Shown piece after piece: positions 1-5,399 of a DNA stretch of 6,694 bases. The DNA is taken from positions 1 through 6,694 of the forward strand of contig JAGCWG010000558.1 in NCBI GenBank assembly GCA_017961965.1, written 5' to 3'. Position numbers and translations under genes: made by a program. Source of the DNA: Bacteroidaceae bacterium (GTDB taxonomy: Bacteria > Bacteroidota > Bacteroidia > Bacteroidales > Bacteroidaceae). The notes under the pieces were generated by a model, which saw only the letters and a list, made by a program, of their open reading frames with translations, searched no databases and was not told where the DNA came from. Positions within the stretch are counted from its first letter, which is position 1. The number at the start of each line of letters is the position of its first letter.

Positions 1-996
1 ATTGTAGCTCTCGAAAATCTCGAATACCTTGCGGAGGAATCCCTGGGCGAGAAGCATACGGCTTGATTTGATATTGATTGCTGTGATATTGTCCTTAGCT
101 GCAACGGCCTTAATCTTCTTTGCTTCGGTCTCGTTGCTGATAACTGTTCCTGCTGCCTCTGGGTCCATAGTGTTAAGAAGCTTTACTGGGATTCCTGCAA
201 ACTTTGCTGGTTGTACACATGGTGGGTGAAGAATCTTTGCACCGAAGTATGCAAGTTCAGCTGCCTCCTCAAAGTGGAGGTGGCTTACTGGAGCTGTCTT
301 GTCAACGAAACGTGGGTCGTTGTTGTGCATACCGTCGATGTCTGTCCATATCTGAATCTCTGATGCCTCGATGGCTGCGCCGATGAGTGATGCAGAGTAG
401 TCAGAACCACCACGCTGGAGGTTATCTACCTCGCCGTATGCGTTGCGACAAATGAATCCCTGAGTGATGTATATTTCCTTGCCAGGATTCTCTTCGAGCT
501 GTACCTTGAGTTTCTCGCGGATATACTGAAGGTCCGGCTCTGCGTTCTTGTCTGTGCGCATGAACTCGAGGGCAGGGATGAGTGTAGCATTGTGGCCCTG
601 TTCGAGGAGGTAGTTTGTAACCATGTTGGTTGACATGATTTCACCCTGACCAACAATGATCTTTTCTTCAAACATGGTGAAGATGCCCTTAGTGAAAGAG
701 CGGAGATAGTCAAACTCCTGCTTGAGGAATTCGAGTGTCTTCTTCTTATATTCATCAGTAGTATAGAGCTCGTCAACATGCTTCTTGTACTTCTGCTCGA
801 GCGTGTTGATTGTCTCCATTGCACCTTCCGGATTCTTCTTGTAGAGATAATCGGAGATTTCAATGAGTGAGTTTGTTGTTCCTGACATAGCTGAGAGAAC
901 TACGATTTTCTGCTCACCGTCAGTAATCAATTTTACGACATCCTTCATTCTCTGAGGAGTGCCTACGGATGTACCACCAAATTTAAGTACTTTCAT
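1..996 (-). CDS. lysC: Aspartate kinase, N-terminal 332 residues (3' end beyond left edge)
   Basis: Aspartokinase phosphorylates L-aspartate with ATP, the first step to lysine/diaminopimelate, threonine and methionine. I translated the frame by hand from the ATG at plus 994-996 to base 1 and found no stop. The nucleotide-binding motif KFGGTSVG is at residues 5-12. The RGGSDYSA motif follows at about 195-202, then WTDIDGM with NNDPR at 217-229, and EEAAELAYFGAKILHP at 243-258. A first ACT regulatory domain starts near residue 295 (KIKAVAAKDNITAINIKSS). Family members are usually about 440 residues, so the rest of the ACT region lies outside the window. There is no fused homoserine dehydrogenase domain in the visible part; whether one follows cannot be seen. 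The gene is last in the left-pointing series, 133 bp after the ftsE-like gene. No clear own promoter is visible. Feedback control through the ACT domains is expected from the family, not shown here. Confidence 0.95.
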   Translation of the reverse strand, partial: MKVLKFGGTSVGTPQRMKDVVKLITDGEQKIVVLSAMSGTTNSLIEISDYLYKKNPEGAMETINTLEQKYKKHVDELYTTDEYKKKTLEFLKQEFDYLRSFTKGIFTMFEEKIIVGQGEIMSTNMVTNYLLEQGHNATLIPALEFMRTDKNAEPDLQYIREKLKVQLEENPGKEIYITQGFICRNAYGEVDNLQRGGSDYSASLIGAAIEASEIQIWTDIDGMHNNDPRFVDKTAPVSHLHFEEAAELAYFGAKILHPPCVQPAKFAGIPVKLLNTMDPEAAGTVISNETEAKKIKAVAAKDNITAINIKSSRMLLAQGFLRKVFEIFESYN

Positions 997-1036
997 TGTT
1001 GTTATTTTATGTATGTTCTGTTATTATCATTTAATA

Positions 1037-1134
1037 AATTCAAAATTCAGAATTCAGAATTCAAAATTGAGCATGTTAATTGTTAATTATTAATTGCCAA
1101 TTTTGGATTTTGCATTTTGAATTCTTCATTCAGT
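1037..1134. repeat. Degenerate heptanucleotide repeat tract between ftsE and lysC
   Basis: The spacer is a run of 7-bp units. On the plus strand, units AATTCAA, AATTCAG, AATTCAG, AATTCAA and AATTGAG fill 1037-1071. CATGTTA follows, then eight units each beginning with ATT (1079-1134: ATTGTTA, ATTATTA, ATTGCCA, ATTTTGG, ATTTTGC, ATTTTGA, ATTCTTC, ATTCAGT), with one single-base phase slip between the two blocks. The last unit overlaps the ftsE stop. The blocks are inverted relative to each other: GAATTCAAAAT at 1057-1067 is the exact reverse complement of ATTTTGAATTC at 1114-1124, so a hairpin in RNA or DNA is possible. There is no terminator-like GC stem. The function is unknown. Confidence 0.7.
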
Positions 1135-2242
1135 CAATGACCTCATTCTTCTTGTTGTGAGCCTCGATGATTTCGTTGATTGCTGTGATGTCACTTGGCT
1201 CAAACTCAGACAGGTCTATAGGCTTGAGTGTTGGAGCAACTGTTTCCTGCTTTGCAGATTCCCCAGCTGTATTCTGAACGGTTGTCTCTGTTGCAGTAAC
1301 CTCTGGCTTTACAGGTTCAACAGGTGTCTCAGAAATTGTTGCCTCAGCTTCTTCAATCGTTGGAACTACAGGGCTTTCAACAGTTGGAGTCGCAGGTGTT
1401 GCCTCTGTGGCAGTAGGAGCTGTTACTTCAGCCATATCTGCTGTGTCAAATACAGGCATTGGCTGTTTCTGCTCTTCTGCTGTTGCTTCTTTTGCCTTGT
1501 CCTCTTCTGCCTGAGTTTCGAAGAACTCCTGCTGATGGAAACTGTCTGTCACATCTGCAAGGTCAAAGATGGTTGGAATCTTGAGCTCCTTCATCTCCTG
1601 ATTCTCACAACGGAATACACGACCAGGGAACTGAGAGAGAAGGTTCATGTTGTGGGTAATCATGATTACCGTTGAACCTGCCTTGCTGATGCTTTGGAGC
1701 AGCTCCGTGATGCGCTTGCTTGTCTCCACGTCGAGGTTGCCTGTAGGCTCGTCGGCAAGGATAAGCTGAGGACGGTTGAGGATAGCACGGGCGATACTGA
1801 TACGCTGTTGCTCACCACCACTCAGTTCGTTAGGCATCTTGTAGCCCTTGGTTGTCATACCTACCAGTTCGAGTACATCCTTGATGCGCTGGTCAATCTC
1901 ACGCTTGTCCTTCCATCCTGTTGCCTTGAGCACGAAACGGAGGTTTGCCTCCACTGTACGGTCGGTGAGGAGCTGGAAATCCTGAAAGATGATGCCAAGC
2001 TTACGACGTAGATCTGGTACGTTCTTCTGCTTCATCTTGAGCATATTGAATCCAAGTACCTCTGCATCGCCCTCGTTGACAGGAATCTCCGCATAGATGG
2101 TCTTGAGGAGGGAACTCTTACCAGAACCCACCTTACCTGTTATGTATATGAACTCACCCTCGTTGACTGTGAAGTCCACATTCTTCAGGACAAGCTGTGC
2201 ATCCTGATAAATATTGACGTTTTTATAGTTGATTAAAGACAT
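1130..2242 (-). CDS. ftsE: FtsE-like ABC transporter ATPase with ~140-residue low-complexity C-terminal tail
   Basis: This cytoplasmic ABC ATPase is the probable ATP-hydrolysing partner of FtsX, which signals to peptidoglycan hydrolases at the division site. The ATPase domain (residues 1 to about 225) is complete: Walker A GKVGSGKS 36-43, Q-loop Q87 in GIIFQDFQLL, signature LSGGEQQR 140-147, Walker B ILADEPTGNLD 161-171 with catalytic E165, and H-loop H197. The Q-loop context (FQDFQLLTDRTVEANL) is typical of FtsE rather than LolD or MacB. Ordinary FtsE ends at about 220-230 residues. This one continues to 370 with a Glu/Ala/Thr/Pro-rich tail (about 245-335) and a more ordered-looking end (LKPIDLSEFEPSD then a predicted helix). 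No ftsX is adjacent. The gene starts 106 bp after hisIE and ends in TGA. The ATPase family is certain; the FtsE role is probable. Confidence 0.88.
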   Translation of the reverse strand: MSLINYKNVNIYQDAQLVLKNVDFTVNEGEFIYITGKVGSGKSSLLKTIYAEIPVNEGDAEVLGFNMLKMKQKNVPDLRRKLGIIFQDFQLLTDRTVEANLRFVLKATGWKDKREIDQRIKDVLELVGMTTKGYKMPNELSGGEQQRISIARAILNRPQLILADEPTGNLDVETSKRITELLQSISKAGSTVIMITHNMNLLSQFPGRVFRCENQEMKELKIPTIFDLADVTDSFHQQEFFETQAEEDKAKEATAEEQKQPMPVFDTADMAEVTAPTATEATPATPTVESPVVPTIEEAEATISETPVEPVKPEVTATETTVQNTAGESAKQETVAPTLKPIDLSEFEPSDITAINEIIEAHNKKNEVID

Positions 2243-2253
2243 AGACCTTGTTG

Positions 2254-2339
2254 AATCTCAAATCTCAAATTTTTGATTTATGCCTCCGGAACAAGGACAG
2301 CTTCCGAATGGTTATTTTTAATTTTTAACTTTTAACTCT
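2254..2339. repeat. Two heptanucleotide repeat blocks flanking a 30-bp unique core, between hisIE and ftsE
   Basis: Plus-strand units AATCTCA, AATCTCA, AATTTTT and GATTTAT fill 2254-2281. TTATTTT, TAATTTT, TAACTTT and TAACTCT fill 2312-2339. The 30-bp centre is not repetitive. It contains CGGAA (2287-2291) and TTCCG (2302-2306), a short 5-bp hairpin with a 10-nt loop. There is no T-tract beside it, so it is not a convincing terminator. I saw no clear TAnnTTTG promoter for ftsE on the minus strand here. Confidence 0.6.
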
Positions 2340-2348
2340 CGCAGGAGC

Positions 2349-2960
2349 TTAGTGCTTATGCCAGTTAGGATCGTGGCGAACGGCAAGTTCACTTGCAAGA
2401 TCCTCAATCTTGAGTCCCTTAGAAGTGAGGAGTACGATGAGGTGATAAATCATGTCTGAAGCCTCATATACGAGACGTTCGTTATTGTTGGCTACAGCCT
2501 CGATAACTGCTTCGAGTGCCTCTTCTCACACCTTCTGTGCCATGCGGTGACAACCGTCGAGGAAAAGGCTTGTTGTGTATGAACCCTCTGGCATCTCCTT
2601 ATGTCGCTTCTCGATGAATCTCTGAAGCTCTGCAAGGAACATGAGAGGATTCTCGTTCTTCTCGTTCCAGCAAGTGTCTGCTCCAGTATGGCATACAGGT
2701 CCTACAGGATTAACCTTGATAAGAAGTGTGTCGTTGTCACAGTCGTTGAGAATCTCAACAACGTTGAGGAAGTTGCCGCTTGTCTCGCCCTTTGTCCATA
2801 GGCGCTGCTTTGTGCGGCTGTAGAATGTTACCTTTCCTGTATCTACTGTCTTCTTATATGCTTCTTCGTTCATGAAACCAAGCATAAGTACCTTGAGTGT
2901 CTTAGCATCCTGGATGACGGCAGGTACAAGTCCGTCCATCTTCTCGAAATCGATTGTCAT
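2349..2960 (-). pseudogene. hisIE: hisIE interrupted by one in-frame TGA (full-length bifunctional frame)
   Basis: This is the whole 203-codon frame of a HisI-HisE fusion (phosphoribosyl-AMP cyclohydrolase plus phosphoribosyl-ATP pyrophosphatase), broken only at codon 145. HisI motifs are intact. The HisE part begins near residue 107 (LAELQRFIEKRHKEMPEGSYTTSLF), then QKV, a TGA at plus 2526-2528, and 58 further codons in the same frame to a TAA at 2349-2351. That downstream stretch reads EEALEAVIEAV, then ERLVYEASDMIYHLIVLL, and ends in HDPNWHKH, which is a typical HisE core and tail. The metal-binding acids expected for this all-alpha pyrophosphatase (E146/E147, E150, E166, D169) all lie after the stop. 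The family has Gly at the interrupted position (K-x-G-E-E-A), so a GGA to TGA change explains it with a single base. It may be a real recent mutation, a polymorphism or a sequencing error. Confidence 0.85.
2526..2960 (-). CDS. hisI: Phosphoribosyl-AMP cyclohydrolase (HisI part of HisIE), 144 aa as terminated by the TGA
   Basis: HisI opens the adenine ring of phosphoribosyl-AMP to give ProFAR. Residues 1 to about 105 form a complete HisI domain: FYSRTKQRLWTKGETSGNFL at 46-65, the Mg-binding Asp cluster D73, D75 and D77 in DCDND, and the three Zn-ligand cysteines C74, C90 and C97 (GPVCHTGADTCW). Residues 107-144 are the first helix region of HisE and end abruptly at the TGA. The ATG overlaps the hisF stop by one base (TAATG), which suggests translational coupling. 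The truncated product should keep cyclohydrolase activity and lack pyrophosphatase activity. No start codon after the TGA would allow a separate full HisE; the first downstream Met is inside YEASDMIYH. Confidence 0.9.
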   Translation of the reverse strand: MTIDFEKMDGLVPAVIQDAKTLKVLMLGFMNEEAYKKTVDTGKVTFYSRTKQRLWTKGETSGNFLNVVEILNDCDNDTLLIKVNPVGPVCHTGADTCWNEKNENPLMFLAELQRFIEKRHKEMPEGSYTTSLFLDGCHRMAQKV

Positions 2961-3751
2961 TATATTCTAACGTTTATGCCCTCTTTTAAGAGGTATTGTT
3001 TTAATTCTGTGATTGGTATCTCTCCAAAGTGGAACACGCTTGCTGCAAGTGCTGCGTCGCTATGTCCGTTGATGAATGTGTCGCGGAAATGTTCCTTCTT
3101 GCCTGCACCTCCAGAAGCGATGATTGGAATGGTGAGACTGTCTGAGAGTCTGCGGAGTGCGACGTCTGCAAATCCTGTCTTCACGCCGTCGTGGTTCATG
3201 CTGGTGAAGAGAATCTCGCCTGCACCACGTTCGTTGGCTTCCTTTGCCCATTCAAAGAGGTCGCGTCCTGTGTCAAGTCGTCCGCCGTTCATGAAACAGT
3301 TCCATTTACCGTCAATCTCTGGATGTCCGTTTGGATGGACTGTATCGTCGATGCACTTGGCATCAATGGCAACTACGATTACCTGACTGCCGAAGTGGGT
3401 TGCAATCTCGTCGATGAGCTCAGGACGACGAAGAGCTGCTGAGTTGATGCTCACCTTGTCGGCACCTGCAATGAGAAGTCGCTCAACATCGGCAAGTTCG
3501 TTAATACCTCCTCCCACGGTGAAAGGAATGTTTATCTCTTCAGCTATGCGAGTTACGAGTTGTGTGAACGTCTTACGTCCCTCGTGGCTTGCCGTTATGT
3601 CAAGATAGACAAGTTCGTCGGCTCCCTGCTCAGAGTATGCCTTACCCAGTTCTATCGGGTCGCCTGCATGGCGGAGGTTTACGAAGTTCGTACCCTTTAC
3701 TGTCTGTCCGTCCTTGATGTCAAGGCAAGGTATGATTCTTTTTGCTAACAC
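2960..3751 (-). CDS. hisF: Imidazole glycerol phosphate synthase, cyclase subunit HisF
   Basis: HisF uses ammonia delivered from HisH to turn PRFAR into imidazole-glycerol phosphate and AICAR. The 263-residue (beta/alpha)8 barrel is full length. Catalytic acid/base residues are D11 (IPCLDIKDG) and D130 (VVAIDAK), at the same numbers as in the well-studied Thermotoga enzyme. Phosphate-binding glycines are seen in VGGGI (79-83) and [11 protein letters not shown] (212-222). [33 protein letters not shown] occupies about 157-189. The start codon is GTG (plus 3749-3751); residue numbering and the family N-terminus [11 protein letters not shown] support it. It ends in TAA overlapping the hisIE ATG. 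Unlike its neighbours it is separated from the upstream gene hisA, by 101 bp of repeat-rich spacer. Confidence 0.96.
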   Translation of the reverse strand: MLAKRIIPCLDIKDGQTVKGTNFVNLRHAGDPIELGKAYSEQGADELVYLDITASHEGRKTFTQLVTRIAEEINIPFTVGGGINELADVERLLIAGADKVSINSAALRRPELIDEIATHFGSQVIVVAIDAKCIDDTVHPNGHPEIDGKWNCFMNGGRLDTGRDLFEWAKEANERGAGEILFTSMNHDGVKTGFADVALRRLSDSLTIPIIASGGAGKKEHFRDTFINGHSDAALAASVFHFGEIPITELKQYLLKEGINVRI

Positions 3752-3762
3752 AATCCTGTTAT

Positions 3763-3849
3763 AATTATAAATTAGGAATGAGTAATTAGTAATAGCCGTC
3801 CAGAAATAGTCAAAGCTTATTACTCATTACACATTGCTCATTACTCATT
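3763..3849. repeat. Inverted heptanucleotide repeat blocks between hisA and hisF
   Basis: The left block on the plus strand has units AATTATA, AATTAGG, AATGAGT, AATTAGT and AATAGCC at 3763-3797. The right block is ACTCATT, ACACATT, GCTCATT and ACTCATT at 3822-3849. The right block is largely the complement of the left: AATGAGTAAT at 3777-3786 can pair with ATTACTCATT at either 3819-3828 or 3840-3849. About 20 unique bases lie between. The transcript could fold into an AT-rich hairpin a short way upstream of the hisF start. The role is unknown. Confidence 0.7.
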
Positions 3850-3852
3850 TAA

Positions 3853-4572
3853 TTAAATGAACTTTGCGAGTTCTTCCATCTTTATCTTTCCCTCGTAGAT
3901 GGCTTTGCCGAAGACTACGGCTGGAATACCAGCCTTGTCAAGTGCTTCGATATCTTCTATACAGCTCACACCGCCACTTGCAATGAGGTGCATATCAGGG
4001 AACTCTGCCATTATCTGCTTGTAGAGGTCGATGGCTGGGCCTTGTAGCATTCCGTCCTTTGAAATGTCCGTGCAGAGCACGTTTGTTATTCCCTTGGCGG
4101 TGTAGCCCTGAAGGAAAGGCATAAGCTTGTTGTCACCCTCTTCCTTCCATCCGTTGATGCTGATAAGTCCGTTCTTGACGTCAGCTCCGAGAATCATCTT
4201 GTCGGCACCATACCTTTCAAGCCATGTTCCGAAGAGCTCTGGATTCTTTACGGCAATGCTTCCCACAGTTACGAGTGATGCTCCTGAGGCAAAGGCTATG
4301 TCGATATCTTCGTCCGACTTGATGCCACCGCCGAAGTCAATGACAAGCGATGTATGCTCGGCTATCTTCTCAATCGTCTTGTAGTTGATGACATGCTGTG
4401 ACTTTGCTCCGTCGAGGTCAACGGTGTGAAGTCGGCGTACGCCTGCACCTTCAAACATCTTGGCAACCTCAACAGGGTCTTCGTTATAGACCTTCTTGGT
4501 GTCGTAGTCGCCTTGGGTGAGACGGACGCATTTGCCGTCAATTATATCTATGGCTGGAATTATCTCTATCAT
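3853..4572 (-). CDS. hisA: Phosphoribosylformimino-AICAR-P isomerase HisA
   Basis: HisA is an Amadori isomerase converting ProFAR to PRFAR, the substrate of HisF/HisH. The 239-residue length is normal for this (beta/alpha)8 barrel. D9 in IPAIDIIDG and D131 in LGADVKNG are the expected acid/base pair. Phosphate-binding segments are FGGGIKS (80-86) with VGSIAVKNP (103-111), and ASGGVSC (198-204). TDISKDGMLQGP at 168-179 is the usual HisA loop, which separates it from the related HisF. The start ATG overlaps the hisH stop (ATGA), giving tight coupling with hisH. It ends in TAA and is followed by the heptamer-rich gap before hisF. Confidence 0.96.
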   Translation of the reverse strand: MIEIIPAIDIIDGKCVRLTQGDYDTKKVYNEDPVEVAKMFEGAGVRRLHTVDLDGAKSQHVINYKTIEKIAEHTSLVIDFGGGIKSDEDIDIAFASGASLVTVGSIAVKNPELFGTWLERYGADKMILGADVKNGLISINGWKEEGDNKLMPFLQGYTAKGITNVLCTDISKDGMLQGPAIDLYKQIMAEFPDMHLIASGGVSCIEDIEALDKAGIPAVVFGKAIYEGKIKMEELAKFI

Positions 4573-5159
4573 AGTTCAAGAAAGTTTTTGAGGATTCTTT
4601 CGCCCACGCTACCGCTCTTTTCCGGGTGGAATTGTGTGGCGTAGAAATTGCCTTTGTGCAGAGAACTGCTGTAAGGCTGTATGTAGTTTGTCTCTGCTAT
4701 TGTGAAGTCGCAGAGAGGAACATAGTAGCTATGCACGAAATACACGTATTCAGGCATCGTGAAACCCTTGTAGAGTTCGCTCTTGCAGTTCTCTATCGTG
4801 TTCCATCCCATCTGAGGCACCTTGTCTTCATGATGCTGTGGCATGAATCGTTTCACATCTACATCGAACACTCCGAGACACTCTGTGTCATACTCTTCTG
4901 AATGGCGACAGAGCAACTGCATTCCTATGCAGATGCCGAGTACTGGCTGTGTGAGTGAGAGAATGACCTTGTCGAGTCCATGCTCACGGAGATAAGCCAT
5001 TGTCGTGCTTGCTTCGCCTTGTCCTGGAAATATTATCTTGTCTGCCGTGCGCAACTCCTCTGCGTCGTCAGTAAGTATCGGGTCGTATCCCAATCTTTTT
5101 ACTGCATTGACTACAGAGCGGATGTTGCCTGCGTTGTATTTTACTATTGCTACTTTCAT
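4569..5159 (-). CDS. hisH: Imidazole glycerol phosphate synthase, glutamine amidotransferase subunit HisH
   Basis: HisH is a class I glutamine amidotransferase that hydrolyses glutamine and passes ammonia to HisF. It has 196 residues, the usual length. The nucleophile is C77 in GICIGMQLL, and the catalytic His/Glu pair is H178 and E180 in FHPEKSG. The N-terminal KYNAGNIRSV (7-16) and GWN at 118-120 also fit. The oxyanion-strand motif, normally PGVG, reads PGQG (45-48), a Val to Gln difference. The TGA stop is followed in frame by TAG. As first gene of the left-pointing operon it is preceded by a promoter-like site and a palindrome. The start ATG at plus 5157-5159 lacks a strong Shine-Dalgarno, as is common in Bacteroidetes. 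Confidence 0.96.
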   Translation of the reverse strand: MKVAIVKYNAGNIRSVVNAVKRLGYDPILTDDAEELRTADKIIFPGQGEASTTMAYLREHGLDKVILSLTQPVLGICIGMQLLCRHSEEYDTECLGVFDVDVKRFMPQHHEDKVPQMGWNTIENCKSELYKGFTMPEYVYFVHSYYVPLCDFTIAETNYIQPYSSSLHKGNFYATQFHPEKSGSVGERILKNFLEL

Positions 5160-5195
5160 TATGTTCTTTTCGTAGGGGGATTCTAAAATCTCGTA

Positions 5196-5211
5196 TAAAC
5201 TTACAAGTTTA
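5196..5211. promoter_or_regulatory. Perfect 7-bp dyad (TAAACTT-AC-AAGTTTA) in the his leader, candidate operator
   Basis: TAAACTT (5196-5202) and AAGTTTA (5205-5211) are exact reverse complements with a 2-bp spacer. The dyad lies between the predicted his transcription start and hisH, 37 bp upstream of its ATG. The 2-nt spacer is too small for a good RNA hairpin loop, so a dimeric repressor site is the more natural reading. No regulator is identified. Confidence 0.4.
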
Positions 5212-5237
5212 GATAGCCTTTACACCTAAATTGTCGG

Positions 5238-5272
5238 CAAAGTTACAATTTTTTATTAAGTTACGGCTCAAA
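5238..5272 (-). promoter_or_regulatory. Probable Bacteroidetes-type promoter for the his-ftsE-lysC operon
   Basis: On the minus strand the -7 element TAACTTTG (plus 5238-5245) matches TAnnTTTG exactly. A TTTG lies upstream at plus 5269-5272, but the 23-bp spacing is longer than the usual 19-21. Transcription would start near 5231, giving a leader of about 70 nt. A 7-bp direct repeat (GTAACTT on the minus strand, plus 5240-5246 and 5258-5264) covers the -7 element and the spacer. Confidence 0.5.
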
Positions 5273-5318
5273 TACTTGACTTTTTCGTGCATTATACTTT
5301 GTTTTTGTGTTATTTTGT

Positions 5319-5349
5319 TTTGCTTTTATACCTTTTTGCTTTAACTTTG
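5319..5349 (+). promoter_or_regulatory. Bacteroidetes-type promoter for yitT
   Basis: TTTG at 5319-5322 and TAACTTTG at 5342-5349 are separated by 19 bp, the expected -33/-7 arrangement. The predicted start is near 5355, leaving about 45 nt of leader. The -7 element runs into the palindrome CTTTGCAAAG (5345-5354). An ATG at 5307 lies upstream of this promoter and so is not the real start. Confidence 0.65.
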
Positions 5350-5399
5350 CAAAGAAAAAATATGTAACTTCCGTTGTGAAAGTTGAAAAAACACTTTAC

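Noticed and set aside
426..863. 145-codon minus-strand frame rich in Ser/Arg
   Set aside because: It is a shifted frame within lysC, whose own frame is continuous with all kinase motifs.
1157..1675. 172-codon plus-strand frame opposite the ftsE tail
   Set aside because: It lies antisense to a well-supported gene; its Cys/Leu-rich composition is the complement of the repetitive Ala/Thr/Glu codons, and no domain is recognisable.
2287..2306. Hairpin CGGAA/TTCCG as a terminator between hisIE and ftsE
   Set aside because: Only 5 bp with a 10-nt loop and no following U-run on the minus strand.
2526..2528. UGA read as glycine (as in SR1/Gracilibacteria) or as selenocysteine
   Set aside because: ftsE (1130-1132) and hisH (4569-4571) end in TGA at the normal family lengths, glycine is otherwise GGN throughout, and the genes look Bacteroidales. 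Sec at a conserved structural Gly makes no chemical sense.
3191..3442. Plus-strand frames opposite hisF and other his genes
   Set aside because: All lie antisense to complete enzymes with catalytic residues in place; no independent evidence for them.
5307..5399. Upstream start for the YitT protein adding 31 residues
   Set aside because: The ATG lies upstream of the -33/-7 promoter elements, and the added residues (Phe/Lys-rich) do not resemble the family N-terminus.
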